A DNA stretch of 64,000 nucleotides from positions 2,117,001 to 2,181,000 of the forward strand of contig JAJGOT010000059.1 in NCBI GenBank assembly GCA_022457155.1. Direction: 5' to 3'. The stretch comes from Cladopsammia gracilis. Lineage: Eukaryota > Cnidaria > Anthozoa > Scleractinia > Dendrophylliidae. The notes beneath the pieces were generated by a model. The model did no database searches, was not told where the DNA came from, and saw only the letters and a program-made list of their open reading frames with translations. Of the stretch, positions 10,378 to 24,083 are shown in pieces. Position numbers and translations under genes: made by a program. The stretch's first letter is position 1; each line of letters begins with the position of its first letter.

Positions 10378-11344
10378 AATCGGTCTCAAACCTTAAATTA
10401 TCCGGTGAATTATTTGAGTTTCACTTAAGAAAGCACTGATTAGAAAGGAACCTTGCCACAGGAAAGTACTTTTGAGTAAATCGCATTAGTATATACTAAA
10501 ACAGTGGATAGCGTTGTTGGCGCGCTCTGATTGGCTACTGAAACTCGGGATAGCAAGTGCTATGCATCTCCAAGCAATTTGCGTACGAAAATTGTAATCG
10601 TTGAATAAATGAGTTAAAAATCATAATTTTCTTGCTATATTATCTCACTGTTTAAGTAAATACTAAAACAACTATTCGCCTCGGTGTCGGTGGCCAGTGG
10701 TGGATATTTATCACCACTGGCCCCCTCCACTTCGGTGAATAATTGTTAACTATAGGATTAAGGACTCTTAAGGGTCAATATTTTTTAACGAAGTTTGACT
10801 TTTCCCTATGCCATCTAAACAGTTATAGTAAACCAAGAGAAAAAAATTTAAACCAAGTTTTAACATTTGGATTGAACACACTGAAATCGTTTTTAAGACC
10901 GCAGTTTTGTTAAAACCCATCTAAACTTCATCTAAAGAATCAACTATCAAAGTTTGAACTAAGGAAAGACAAGTTTGCTAGAGAGTACTCAGTCGGGAGG
11001 GGTGTGGCGTTTAGTAGGGAGGGGAGGGGTGTTGAGTAGCGATTGGAGTGTTGACTACCCTCCTTCCCCATTTCCGCTTTTTTTTCGCTTCGTCAGATTT
11101 TAGGAGAAAAACGGTTATCTTCAACATTATCAATCCATTCTTAGGAGGGACCTTAACATCACTGTCAAGATAACTTGTGACGAAAAATTATATTAATTTG
11201 GATCCTGTTAAAATAAACAGTTGACAGTAAATGGAGCATCAACTATGCTGAGTTGTAAGGATGTTTGCTTAGCATTGTAATCTCTGTGATCCGAAGAGAA
11301 TAAAGTTCACTGGAAGACGTTTCCGAGGTCTACTGAAAATTAAC
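10378..11344. other. Lipase 1 downstream region, with hairpin
   Basis: No gene seen. A perfect stem (GGCCAGTGGTG with its complement) lies at 10692-10722 inside a probable MITE at about 10495-10755, recognisable by its CGCCTCGGTG/CTTCGGTGAA ends. About 9948-11344 is the interval missing from block 2, so this copy preserves the native 3' end of the lipase locus. Confidence 0.45.
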
Positions 11345-12637
11345 CAACTTGGTTGGCTGTCAAAGCGTTGATTATTTGTTCATATTCAGTGTTAGATTCA
11401 TTTGCATTTAAGTTACACATAGTGACCATCAAACAAGCTTTTGTGAAATTGCTTTGGTTTTGCACCGCTACGTTTTCCTGAATGGCTTAAAAATCTTACG
11501 CTACTTTCTCGACCAATCAGAAGTAAAACCAAAACCATCGGACTTGCTCATACGCGTTTTCCCGCGCTTGACGCCGGCTACATGTATTTGCTTCGAGTTC
11601 TTATTGGTTCATTGAATTGTCTACAACCATTGTGATTGGCCAGAGTAATTACTTTGGTTTTGGTTTTACCATAATCAATTGAAAGCTTCTTTATACTGTA
11701 ACAATTACATTTTGTGTTTGTTGTTGTTGTTGTTCTTTTTTGGGGGAGGAGGGGGTGGGGCTTTTGGTGGGGAAGCTTCCACCCCTCATACTCCCTAGAT
11801 AGAACCCTAAAGTGGGCAAGTAAGCATGCAAGTACGAAAGTAGGTATTAAAGTCACTAAATTTAGTGTCGCTAAAAGCTAATTATTCTGGACACACAAAA
11901 ATGATTATAAATACTAACATTATGATAATAAAATTACAACTTGATTGTATGGCCGTCATGGTCTGTCTGTTCACAAACTTTTAAAGTCAATGAGAACAGA
12001 AAGGCTTTTGATGGCTGTATGACATTTGACAGCGATTAAGAATGGAGGAAACCGATTCAGTTTTCTGCACGGATACAATTTTTCTGGCTTAATACTCTGA
12101 AACTTAAAGGGCCACTGTCCCGCTGAAATAGCAAAATTTCGCTTAGCTTATTTCCACGTTATATCGCCAAATACCACCAAATATACAACTTAGTTGGATA
12201 AAAAGATTCTATAGAACAAAACAGAAGCAGTAGTTTGGAGATAAAGTGCAGGATTGCAAAGATTGAAGTGGATTACAGTTCATCAAATTTGATTTATTGG
12301 CAGGCGGTCAACAAATCAAGCTTGCCATTCTTGTAAAATTTTGACTCTTCTAGCCGTTATTTTGTCTGTTTAGTTCATATTTCTTTGCTTCTATCACTTT
12401 TGGCGATGGTTTCAAGATAATAAAGTAAGCTTAAAGCAAGCTCCAGTTTCCTTAAAGAGTATCTGAATAACTCTGTAGTGGTCATTTTCAAATGAAACAC
12501 TCTTTGTGATACCAAACCACAAATTAACCCCTAAACGGTGCAACGATTACCCAGGGTCCTGGAGGGATGACGGATTAAAGAGACTTTGTCTTTATCTAGA
12601 CGCCATACAATGTGATATATCAAATTGTAACGAAATG

Positions 12638-13104
12638 TGTTAGTAACTTGTTATGCGCGAGCTACATTTTCGTCACATTTGTTGGGACACATGACTGGGC
12701 CAACCACCCTTCTAAATGTTGGTTTGACATTTAGTGATCGCAGAGCCGCAAAATTCAACATTGGGAGTGAAGGACGCCAACTGTAGGGTGAATATGTTTT
12801 GAGCGTGAGGTATCCCAACAAAATGTGACTAGGATTGTAGGTTATTTCAAACGAATAGTGCTCGAGCACGGCGGCATGAAGCAAGACGCTTATTTTAAAT
12901 AGTTAAAGGACAATGTAGTCGTAGTGAGATATCGTTAACTTGTTTGCGTAATAGTGGAGTATAAAAAGGCGACTACGCGTTGTAACGGGCGCACAACACG
13001 GGGCACAATACAGAGCTAGTTAAAGAGAGTTGTGTGCTCGGACTAGTTTGGGATAAATACTGTTGACGGTTGGATTTCGTTGTGGCCTTTCTCCTCCCGC
13101 TACA
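12638..13104 (+). mobile_element. Solo LTR, block 1
   Basis: 467 bp beginning TGTTAG and ending CTACA, flanked by AAATG on the left and AAATA on the right (4 of 5 match). A TATA box (TATAAAAAGG) lies near 12960. No internal retroelement sequence adjoins it, so it reads as a solo LTR left by recombination. The block 2 copy at 42983-43454 has the same ends, so insertion preceded the block duplication. The 77-codon minus frame inside it is kept only by general identity and is probably not coding. Confidence 0.5.
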
Positions 13105-13412
13105 AAATATGATGAATGAAGAATGGAAGAGCATTTTATTTTGGTTTTATTTCTGGATAAATATCTAAATCATACATAAATGTATTATACGACTAACTAA
13201 ACTCAGCCAATCAGAATCTTTATTTGACGGTCCGAATGAATGAATTAATGAATGAACAACTTTTACATGGCGAATTTCAGCCCGGTTAGGCGAGCTGAGA
13301 ATTCAGCCCGGTTTCTTGAACATATCTTCTTAAAACGACGTTTGCGATTACAAGAAGAAAGTTTCAGCCCGGGCTGAAATTTCCAGCCCTGTTTTTGAAA
13401 CCGGCGTGTAAA

Positions 13413-13501
13413 TTTTTTTTTTTTTTTTTTTTTTTTTTTGAAGTTGCACTCTGGCTATATATTTTTTTTTTTGTATTGTGGAGAAAAAAAAAAAAAAAAA
13501 A
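13413..13501. mobile_element. Short retroposon insertion, poly(T)/poly(A) bounded
   Basis: About 89 bp starting with a ~27-base T run and ending in a ~17-base A run. It is flanked by a 15-bp direct repeat, AAACCGGCGTGTAAA (13398-13412 and 13502-13516). Block 2 has one copy of that sequence and no insert (about 43712-43726). The long target duplication and A/T tails point to target-primed reverse transcription of a short RNA. Confidence 0.7.
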
Positions 13502-14204
13502 AAACCGGCGTGTAAAATCTTCCACTTGCAAGGGCGAGTCACATGACCTCCCAATGTCACTACCTCTCATATTATAATTCAAGCGACTACTTATCGATAA
13601 TACTAAATGCTTTTTTAAGTAAAACTACTACACTTGAGATTGGTCTTAAGTGCCTTGATCCCAGGCCGCAAGATTTCCCGCAATAAATGGTTGCCCTAAG
13701 GTACACCATATCATTAAAATGTTAACAAAATACTATATTTATAATACACCGAATAAATTGCTAAAATATTGACTTAATATTCAAGACTGCATGACAACCT
13801 AGTAGAGGCCACATCGTATTATCGCATCTTTAAAATAATAATCCTAGCTATGATTTGAAGTACAAAATAAAAATATAATGGGTATCACATAACGTTCCAT
13901 AATCGTATGAATAATTAACATGCTTGATTTTGAATCCCCATGTGCCTACGAGTATTTTCTCAATAACTTCCTGAATTGTACTTCACTCAGTCCAATTTCA
14001 TAATTACTTGTTAATATTTTGTAGAGCAAAGTCAATAAAAACATAATCATTAAAAATGCTGCTTATCCACAGTCTATTTATTACAAATTATCTACTTATC
14101 TGTTTCTGATAATTATTAGTCTTCTATCTGTCTAACGTGGAGAAGACCACGCAGTTAATGTGCGTGTAATCGAATTGAATCTTGACTGTATTTCGGCTGA
14201 TACT

Positions 14205-14920
14205 TCATTTCCTTTTTAAAAACACTTTCTTTGTTAGCGTAGAGACCAGGTACGGCGGTGGAAATGGAAAATTGGATTCAGCTCCTTCTTTGTTCACTTC
14301 CATCAGTATCTCCATAAAGTCCCTTGATGAGGTATTCCTATCTGAGAGCGCAAACATGAGAGACCTCAGGGGAGTTTCAAAAAACGAACGAGGATCGTGA
14401 ATACGAGGAGCGTACCAAATTAGAAAATCATGTTCAGAAATAACTGGGCGCGGAGGTGGACCACTGCCAGGTCCCTTGTCTGTTTGATGTCTCTCCCACG
14501 CTTCGATCAGGAATATTTTTGGTTTTCCATCCAGTGAGGGGCATTTATTACGAGTGAAAAGCGATGCGATGGTCTCAAGTTTAATCACCTCGTCATCAAT
14601 TCCCAAGATTCCATCTTTTGATCCTTCGCTCTGGATCACGCACACAAAACAGTCATATGTGGAAAAGTCTTTCTTTGCGGTGTGCGTCAGTTCCTTTAAC
14701 AATGCACTTTTAGTCAGGTTTTTGTGTTCTTTAAGTCTGAGGCCAAATACCAACTGAAATAGTCGTTTCAGATTATTCAGTACCATTGTGTCGAATTCCA
14801 TATTGTTTTCTTCATACGTCCTCTGAAGGAAGCTGTAGTTGTTTATTGTCATAACATAACCAGACTCTGCTATGTATTTTTCACCTTTGGGTATCTCGCT
14901 GTGTTTTACATAGGTTTGCT
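14205..14920 (-). CDS. Catalytically dead caspase-like (cFLIP-type) exon
   Basis: One exon encoding a full caspase fold: p20-like part from GYVMTINNYSF through a CPSLDGKPKIFLI strand, and p10-like part from DFLIWYA to LVSTLTKK-VFL and the stop. Acceptor TTTGCAG precedes 14920, and the phase (two bases, then CAA) matches the phase-1 donors of the DED exons. The catalytic His position reads SEG (Glu codon 14627-14625) instead of SHG, and the catalytic Cys pentapeptide reads EAWER (Trp codon 14498-14496) instead of QACRG. The enzyme cannot be active by the usual mechanism, yet the rest of the frame is open and domain-like. With DED exons upstream at 16434-16734, 23299-23608 and 25914-26223, the architecture is that of the decoy cFLIP. 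Confidence 0.75.
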
Positions 14921-15301
14921 CTGCAAATAAATAAATTGCATCCTTCAAATTGACAAACGTGAAGATGAATATGTAAGCTATGTAAAATAGTTTTAGTTCT
15001 TAAAAAGCTTGGCTGAGATGTGGCAATTGAATGGAGAAAAATGAAAAATGTACGAGATAATATTTTTTGGACTTTATGCTTTTGTACTTTTACATTAAGA
15101 AAAAAGTTAATAAGAAGAATCCCTTTGCTGATTTCCACTGAAATTCCAAAGGATTTTATTTCATGTTTTGGTTACCTTAACTTTTGGCCAAAAAGAGTTA
15201 ATTTTGTACAGGGTAAATAAAGCTTACAATGACAGTATTTGACTGTTGTTTCGGGAAATGAACTGGTGATGGATTCAATACCCACAGGACTGTCTCTCAA
15301 A

Positions 15302-15377
15302 ACCACTGTAGATCAAATAAATTATATTAATTACCACTGTAGATTAAATAAATTATATTAATTACCACTGTAGATTA
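15302..15377. repeat. 31-bp tandem repeat, 2.5 copies
   Basis: ACCACTGTAGAT-type unit at 15302, 15333 and 15364, directly before the 15.4-kb duplication boundary. A shorter version is at 51475-51520 in block 2, so the repeat predates the block duplication. Confidence 0.7.
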
Positions 15378-15823
15378 AAAGGACGAGGTTCACACTACAT
15401 ACACGAGCGCTATAAGTTGCGGACGAAACATAATTCTATTTGTACATGTGAGTACTGAATTTAATGTTGCACGCTGATCACTCGTGACTTGCCCCAAGTA
15501 GCATACACAATCACACTCCTCTACAACGGTCTTCCTCCTTTTGAATGTGTTCTTTTAACCGGCATTTTACGGTATACAGTTGTATTGTACTTAAAGTCAG
15601 ATCATTCGACATTTGCAACAGGGATATGCATCCATGTAATATATGGGAAGATTGTTTCATCAGGATTTTCAAACACTGAGAAGTGGGTTGGAAAAACAAG
15701 GCACAGCCGAGTTTTTTTAAAGTGTTTGGATACCTGATGAAACATTCTTTCAAGTGTTCACATAGCTTCTCAAGCTGATCATTAAATACAGAAATGAATA
15801 AAATCGCCAAAATCTATGCTGAT

Positions 15824-16007
15824 AGGCCATTTGCACGATGTCGTCATTTGACTACAACTTCCAGAATTCATTTCGTTTTTCCTTTCTTATTTAAATTTTG
15901 TAATCCCAGTGCGGTTTAAATAACAATAGCCCTAATTTGCACTACAAAACAAAAAACTGAAGGATTCTGGTAGTTGTAGTCATATGACGTCATCGTGCAA
16001 ATGGCCT
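15824..16007. mobile_element. MITE with AGGCCATTTGCACGATG ends, second copy
   Basis: Copy of the 431-614 element carried by the 15.4-kb duplication. Same inverted ends and same flanks. Confidence 0.75.
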
Positions 16008-16433
16008 ATTAGGATAGAGTTTCCAAACCACGGTCCACCATCATCGCGCCATCACGCTACACGCCATTACACCATCACGCTATCACGCTTTTGATTTTCT
16101 TCGTTCAAACTTGATGAATTATTCATGAGTTTGAGATCGATTGAAATGGGCTGTTTGAAAAATAATTTTAACAGCTAACAAATTCCAATTTGCTTGTTCA
16201 TGAGTTTGAGGTCGATTGAAATGGGCTATTATAAAATAATTTTAACAGCTAACAAATTCCAATTTGCTTGTAATGAGCTCCAAAAACATAAATGAAGCGT
16301 CTGCAATTTGCCCTGATTCGGTCACAGAGAGTACAGAGAGGTGTCTCGGACAGGTGAAGGCGAATTGAACAATTTTACTAATGAAGGTTTAAAGCTTAAA
16401 CACTGCTCGCAAAACTACTTTTAATTAGCTCAC

Positions 16434-16734
16434 CTTCAACTTCCAGTAACACGTATTTGCTCAAATCCACTCGGCCCACGACTTCCAACAATTCAACCAA
16501 ACGGGTAAGGTTGTTTGCGGAAAGCAATTTAGCCTCCATCATAAGAGAAAAGAGCTGATATGGTTGCTGTACCTCTTCTAATTTCCTTTTGGGTAGATCA
16601 TCTCGTAAAACAAACTTCATTTTGTTGAGGTCATCGCTGGTGAGTTGATTCGAAATGAACATCAAATGTTCTTCAAACTGAAGGTATGCGTCTATGAGAA
16701 AATCATAAATGAACTTGTTGCTTTCTTCGAGCTT
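16434..16734 (-). CDS. Death effector domain exon, unit A'
   Basis: Identical to the exon at 1041-1341. This is the DED exon nearest the caspase-like exon (14920), about 1.5 kb upstream in transcription direction, with a phase-1 donor that joins to it in frame (…EVE plus Gln-Thr-Tyr). It is the best candidate for direct splicing to the caspase-like exon. Confidence 0.72.
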
Positions 16735-17190
16735 CTTTCAGTTTCAATCAAAACCCTCCAAAATGTTAATCCCCCAAAAGTTGGCCTTATTTGGCCGTAT
16801 GGTGTCTGAACTGCAGACGGGGTTTTATTAATGAAAAGTAAATAAATTTTGCTTGTTGAAGATTTGATGGACGGTATGGGTATTAGAATCAAACCTATTT
16901 GTTTTTGTTGTTTGTAATCCTGGAAAAATGTGTAAACAAGTGTTTTTTGTATGATTCTGTATAAATGAAGTAAATCTTGATAACCATAAACTTGCTAATC
17001 AAAAAAGCTTCCGTTCTACACTCTTCCGTATTAAATGAGCAGGCTTACACCGCAGTGATCCTACATAACATGCAGGGCGGTCCTCAAAGAAACTTTTTAC
17101 TGGAACGCAAGAAGAAAAGGATGAGAAAATTGCCTCCTATGCTGACCGAGGATTATTAAATAGACACTGTCTCACCGAAATAACATGGGT

Positions 17191-17566
17191 TTATAATTAT
17201 ACAATGTACTGAATTCTACGCGCATTGTGATTGGTCATCATCTATGATCTATTAGAGTACAGACAAACAGCTGACTTCATGGAGAATGTGTTTTCTCTGT
17301 TTCGTCCAACATGGCGGACAGTTTTGAAAATGTGGACGAGATTATTCCAGAAAGGGTAAGCGCAGAAAATCGAGAAAATGTTTAGCAGGATTTATTGACA
17401 ATTAAGAAAAAGACGAATCCAAAGTAAAAAGTAGTTTCACTTGTCAACAGCTTCTGCTAAACTGAGAAAAGAAATTCTCCATGGCATCAGCTGTGTCTCA
17501 CCACTCTAATTGGTCATAGCTTATGAGCAAGCAAAATGCGCGTAGAATTTAATGTATTGTATAATC
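17191..17566. mobile_element. Inverted-repeat MITE in unit A'
   Basis: Copy of 1798-2173, with the candidate leader exon at 17311-17355. Confidence 0.7.
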
Positions 17567-18475
17567 AAAGGGATATTGTCCTACCGAAAAAACGAAATTG
17601 TGTTAACTTAATTGCTGTGAGATCGGAGGGGAGCAGCACACTATTCTTAAAGAGATCCCTGTGTTACCTCATGGGATCCCTGTGTTGCGATTTTTGTTAG
17701 TCACGATGATTTTGAGCATTCATCTGTTCAGTGGTGTCGTGCGCTGCTTGCTTCGCCTACGTTCAAAGCAAGGTAAGCGCCATAATTTGCGGAGGAAAAA
17801 TACTTCTATTTGCGCATGTGAGTTATGATGTTGCAAGGATCGCTTAGTCAGCTGATCACTCGTGACTTGCCACAAGCAGAATACACAATCACACTTCTAT
17901 GCAGTCTTCCTCTTTTTGATTGTGTTCTTTTAACCGGCATTTTACGGTATACAGGTACTCAGATATTTCCCTGCCTGCCCTCCTACTCAATCAATAAGTT
18001 CAGAGACAGTGCTTGCATATCTTACCATATGCAGGAAGCATGGCCTCCCTAGCCGCTCTTGGACGATGAAAAAGTTTCGTTTTCTCCTCAACTGTGGAAA
18101 ATGAAAACATCATTAATAAAAAATGTCAGCACTTAAAAGTTTGGCCAAATGGGTCTTCGATATTATAACGAACAAATTAAATGGCTGATAGTTAGCCATA
18201 ACGTACTCAGCACTCGTTTTGCTTGTTTCCTGTAAAGAAGGAATTTCTATTGTAAGCTCATATGCTGTGATGAGTAACAGCTGTAATGTACTTAAAGTCA
18301 GATCATTCAACATTTGCAACAAGGATATGCGTCCATGTAATAATTATATCAAACATGAGGAAGATTGTTTTATCAGGATTTTCAATCACCTACAAGTGGG
18401 TTGGAAAAACGAGGCACAGCCGAGTTTTTTAAAGTGTTTGGATACCTGTTGAAACCTTCTTTCGATTGTTCACAT

Positions 18476-21400
18476 TAGTCAGGTCTCATATGGCAAAATA
18501 TGGGTCGGATCGTTACAGAAGTGACAAAAGCGCCAAATTTGGCATAGATGTTCCTTAGGACCTACTGATTAATATTAGAGGGGGAGCCCAACGCAATCGT
18601 CACCATATAAGGATTAACGGGGCTTTTAAAATTTACCTTAATTACAAATTGGGCTACCTGTGGTGGTTTGCAGTTTTCAATTAAAACAGCTAACAAGAAA
18701 TGCAGTAGTGACATTTATTGAGTAAAACTATTATGCTTACTCATTTCTTCGCATATTTCATTATAAGCCATCATTTATATATTACATAAGGCTTTTAGAT
18801 ATATACTAGTTCCCAGTACCTTCTCGGTAAGAATGATCAAATTTCAACATTACCGCCATAGCTGATTCGTATCACACGTTCCCTTCAAACTCGCGTTTTG
18901 AACCTAAATTACTGCTGTTTGATATATATGTTCGCGAAACAAATGTACTTTCAAATAGGACTAATAGAAACGCCAAGAGTTAGCTATATTATTAGAATTC
19001 AGTTAGGGCTACATAAAGGAAACAATGCTCGATCGCTGAAACTCTTTAGATTATCATTTAAGCTTGATGCAGTTATAGCCTTTAGGATAGGCATTGGCAT
19101 CTGCAAAGGGGGGTACATCCCAAGGAAGCCTTGGCACACTTGCATGTTGTACACGCGCCTTTGCAAGAGCACTTGATCAGCTCACTACAAGCCTTGGATA
19201 CTTCGGGTATGGTGATCCATTTTGGAACCCATTTGCCATCGTCTTCAAACCACGAGAACTGCCCTGGTGATGGCACAGGTGGCTGTGGCTGATCGCTGAC
19301 TGTCCAGATACCGGCCTGGAGAACGGTGCGACGGACATGCTGCAAAAGGGCATCCTGCAAATAACAACAGCGTCGATGTTATTAAGAATTAATTAGGAAG
19401 AGGTTGATCCTAGTTTCATAGAAAGAAGGTGCAGTGGGTTAGTTCAAACTTGTCATTGTGAGTATTGCCAGTTAAACAGCCTACAGGTGGCCTGGCCCTC
19501 TGAGCCCTTCCCCTCATATCCGCCCCTGCTAGGTGAAACGTAAAAAAAGTGCGATAAAGAAAGAAGTAATATTTACCTTTGTAGGCGGGAGCTTGTCCAT
19601 TGCTCTACTGTTCTTGCAGAATAGCTCCATCCGGGTCAGGTTGATGTCAGATAAGGGGCTGAGCTTATCGTACAGGATTACCGTGTATCTCTCGATCAGT
19701 TTGAAGAAGGGCGAGTCTGTCGTAAGCTGCATAAATGGCGTCTTGGCAAGTATTTGGAATGTGGGCGTGACCTCTGGAAAGATCTCCCATGCCTGCCAGG
19801 CTGACTTCTTTCCTTTCCCAAAGAAGCAGGAGGTGGTATCACAGCCAGTTAATGCGTGGAATACGAGCAGGGAAGTAGATCGTGGTTCACCAAGAACAGC
19901 ACAAGTAGAGTTGACGCTGATGAAGCGAAAGTTTCGGCCCATACCAAAGGCAAGCCACAGATCAAGTTCCGGCTGAACTTCTCTCAGGTCATGAAGCTTT
20001 CCCACCAAGATGACTAGGACATCGGTATCCACGGTTCAGACGAGGACAGTTTTCGCCTCTTCAACTTGGATGGCGTGAAGGATATGGACCACAACCCTCG
20101 TATCCGCCTCCTCGTGAGTACAATCTGTCATAGCGGTCGCAGAGCCAATGGAAATCACAGAAGTACCTGGAGAAAAATTATTTCGGTAGTTAACATTTTT
20201 TTATGTGGGATTCCAACATAGGTTATACACATTAGCACGATTGTTACCACTTGTCATTATGTCTTAGTAGAACACTGAGGAGGGTCGCTTGGCCGAAAGA
20301 TTTGTTAGTTAATTACTTTGTTGTATGACGCCTACAACATACTTTGTATGAGTATCATAGCTGACATATGTGTTGCATGTTTACCTGATGTAACGTGGAT
20401 TGTCTTCCTCTCTGGCCAGTTATGTCCAGCAACCTTCAACGATAGGAAGTGAAACAACTCTTCTTTGTTTAACGGATCACGCAGGAATGACGCCCAGTTG
20501 GATGGTAGTTTAGCACCCCCAGCTACTTTCCGTCGAACGCCTCTGCCTCTCTTCTCCCTTGTGGACTCCTTGAGACTATTAGGTATGTATGTGTCCCAGA
20601 CAACGTCCACTCTTCTACTTCTCTGGCTGCTGAGGTAGGGAATGAAGACGTTATGGGCGTAATCATCAAAGGTGCTCGAACCAGTTACGGGAAGGCAGTG
20701 GACCACGACAGCTCCGTCTAGAACGCTGCAGTCAAATTGCGTGGGAGGCTCTGGCTGAGTCGATGGAATAATGCACTTGAGGAGTTCCGATTTAGCGCTT
20801 GGTAGACGAAGATTGCCGAATTCTGATAAGGAGGGAGGGAATCGTTGAACTTCATGGTTGAAGAACTCCTCGAGATCAGCATTACGGCTCTGCATGGCGA
20901 TGTACAGCTGTGCAAATAGTGCAACATTATTTTGGAGTGCAGCTATTCTCTTCATCTGTTTAGATTTGTCTCGCAGGGGTTTTTTCTTGTAAAGGGGGAT
21001 CTTGTTCCTCTTAATGGTGTTGTGAATGGAGGTCGTCCGGTCCTCTATAACTGCCTTGACATATTCCCTATACTGGGTCTGACCAAGGGTGTCGAGGTTC
21101 ATCACGGCCTTAGCTACTTCATCATCTGCACAATCACGGTTATCCAGTGTAACCAACTCAGGAAAGTCGTCCAGGAAAGGGTTTCCCATCTTTCTCATGA
21201 CATCTACTAGATTTTTCACCTGCATCTTGAACGTTTTTTGCGCACTGAGGCCCATTTCGTGGTTGAGACGTCCACCATGCTCGTCGCTATCTTCTAGATA
21301 TTGACCTCCAAACTGGTGCAGAAGCCTTGTTGTCTCGGGGCCCGAAGGCATCCATCGTCTGAAAATAGAAAATGTAAAATAATAATTGCTCAGCCGAAAC

Positions 21401-22748
21401 TAAGTTATTGCTTTTATCCCTATTAATCAATATTTTGTAACTAACGCATTTAAATTTTCCAGAACAACGATCTGCCTTGCAAGCTGAATTCAATGCATTG
21501 CACCCCTTTTTGTTTTCTTAATAGCGCGTAGTCGATTAAACCGTCCGGGACAATCAGTTACTTGCCCCGTTATCAATTACTTGCCCTGTCCCCTAGTGCA
21601 GTCAAATGGATTTATGTCAATACAGGAGTCGCTTGAATGGATTGGATTGATTTACTATGCCATCTTTTCAAGATCTAAAACGAAATCAGGATTTTGGAAA
21701 TGAAAGTTCGCGATGCATCGAATTCAGTTGTAACATGCATTTTTTTAAATTATATATTTGAGTTTACCTAAAGGCAACAGGGTTCTCCGTAAGGCCAACG
21801 GCTCCTCCTCCACTCTTTAAAACCTTGTTCTCCTGCTCGTGCGCCTGGTCAAAGGGGATCGCGGAGAACCGATTGCCTGTCTTCGACAATACCCATCTTC
21901 CTTCTCCCTTTTCCTAGATACTCTTTCTTTGGCTTTTTGTAGCTTCGACAAATTGAATTTCAAATAGCAAGACTTGTGCCAAGACGCCTCGTTTTTAATT
22001 AAAACATCAGTGTCTATATCAAGAGGGATGGGAACATTGACTGGCAGGGCACCTAGTGAGCTAAACTCGAGAACATTCTGAAGAAAAGAGGCATAGACTG
22101 ATACGGGTCATAACATGGGCCACATGCTCTAAGAGGACATCTTAAATCTTCTGTTGTTGTTTGGCATATGATGCATCGACTCCAAGATATTTCCATTTCA
22201 GATTCTGAAATTTGAAACGGTTATATTTTCGATTACTTAGAAAAAACAATTTAAAATTGAAAGAAAAATTGTTAAACCAAACTTTTATATATATATTGCA
22301 ATATAAAATTAGCAAGATTATGGCCTTTAAATAGCGAAATACTTACAGGTTTTGTAGGTACGCCTGAGAGCCGCCATCTTGGATTTTGCCAATGGCCAAG
22401 TGGGACTGGGCACCAGTATTTCAAAGAGATGCCGAAAAGTAGCTTTTTTGTTAAGATTCGGGGTTGTAATCGACAGTCATAACAGTTAATGCATTCTAAT
22501 TGATAATAGCTTTTTCAAAATTTATTTAAAACGTTTTTACATATATTTAATAAATATATTTAAAATAAGTACCACAGGGGGCCCAAATCGTGAAATTTGA
22601 AAAAGTAAATCCTCCGTAATTTCCCTTAAAGGAATATTTACGTTGGGCTCCCCCTCTAACATTGATAGTACTACCATAAGCTACAACTATGCCAAGTTTG
22701 GTGCTTTTGTCAGCTCTGTAATGATCAAGACCCTAAGAGACCTGACTA
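18476..22748 (-). mobile_element. Academ-like DNA transposon, copy 2
   Basis: Same ends, same CAT/ACAT flanks and same internal lesions as 3083-7355. It was copied by the 15.4-kb duplication rather than by transposition, since the flanking array sequence is also identical. Confidence 0.75.
19082..22377 (-). pseudogene. Transposon PIN/XPG-like + CXC protein, second copy
   Basis: Same exons as 3689-6984: CXC exon 19354-19082, core exon 20166-19577, exon 21358-20385, and upstream Cys-rich exons to about 22205. The same in-frame TGA is present (20038-20036), so the stop predates the duplication. Confidence 0.65.
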
Positions 22749-22841
22749 CATAGCTTCTCAAACTGATCATTGTAGATACAGAAATGAATAAAATCGCCAA
22801 AATATGTTAATTAACATTGAGTTTCCAAACCACGGTCCACC

Positions 22842-23010
22842 ATTCGCCACTTTAGACACGAGAAGGAAACTGGGCCGAGTGAACGTTCGCAACGACTTCT
22901 TTGACTGTTACTGGGGACAGAGATAAAAGAAGCGTCCCCTGTAACGATCCCAGATGTCGTTGCGAAAGTTCACTCGGCCCAGTTTCCTTCTCGTTTCTAA
23001 AGTGGCGAAT
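22842..23010. mobile_element. 169-bp MITE, unit B'
   Basis: Copy of 7449-7617 with the same long inverted repeats. Confidence 0.8.
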
Positions 23011-23298
23011 CACGCCATCATGCCATCACGCTTTTGATTTTCTTTGTTCAAACTTGATAAATTTTTCATGAGTTTGAGATTGATTGAAATGGGCTGTTAT
23101 AAAATAATTTTAACAACAAATTCCAATTTGCATGTAATGAGCTCCAAAAACATAAATGAACCGTCTGCAATTCGCCCCTGATTCGGTCACAGAGAGTACA
23201 GAGAGGTGTCTCGGACAGGTGAAGGCGAATTGAACAACTTTAGTAATGAAGGTTTAAAGCTTAAACACAGCTTGCAAAACTACTTTTAATTAGCTCAC

Positions 23299-23608
23299 CT
23301 TCAACTTCCAGTAACATCAACAGGTATTTGCTCAAATCCACTCGGCCCACGACTTCCAACAATTCAACCAAACGGGTAAGGTTGTTTGCGGAAAGCAATT
23401 TAGCCTCCATCATAAGAGAAAAGAGCTGATATGGACGCTGTACCTCTTCTAATTTCCTTTTGGGTAGATCATCTTGTAGATAAAACTTCATTTTGTTGAG
23501 GTCATCGCTGGTTAGTCGATCCGAAATGGACATCAAATGTTCTTTAAACTGAAGGGACTCGTCCGCTATGAGAAAATCATAAATGAACTTGTTGCTTTCT
23601 TCGAGCTT
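23299..23608 (-). CDS. Death effector domain exon, unit B'
   Basis: Identical to 7906-8215. It is the middle of three DED exons upstream of the dead caspase exon at 14205. Helices and the RVDL motif are intact, with a phase-1 donor GTGAGC at its 3' end. Splicing DED to DED requires the acceptor ten bases inside the open frame (phase-compatible AG at 23600-23599), which is possible but unproven. Confidence 0.7.
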
Positions 23609-24083
23609 CTTTCAGTTTCAATCAAAACCCACCTGAATGTTAATCTCCAAAAAGTTGGCCTTATTTGGCCGTATGATGTCTGAACTGCAGACAGGGGGAT
23701 TTATTAATTAAAAGTAAATAAATTTTGCTTGTTTAAGACATGATGTCAAATCAGTTTGATGTACGGTATGGGTGTTTGAATCAAACCTATTTGTTTTTGA
23801 TGTTTGTAATCCTGGAAAAATGTGTAAACAAGTGTTTTTTTGATGATTCTGTATAAATGAAGTAAATTTTGATAACCATAAACTTGCTAATCAAAAAAGC
23901 TTCCGTTCTACACTCTTCCGTATTAAATGAGCAGGCTTACACCGCAGTGATCCTACATAACATGCAGGGCGGTCCTCAAAGAAACTTTTTACTGGAACAC
24001 AAGAAGAAAAGGATGAGAAAATTGCCTCCTATGCTGACCAAGGATTATTAAATAGACACTGTCTCACCGAAATAACATGGGTT

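Noticed and set aside
12651..12884. 77-codon minus frame conserved at 42996
   Set aside because: Lies within a solo LTR, antisense to its TATA box; conservation follows from block duplication.
13348..13582. Phe/Lys-rich frames of 60-72 codons
   Set aside because: Translations of the poly(T)/poly(A) tracts of a small retroposon.
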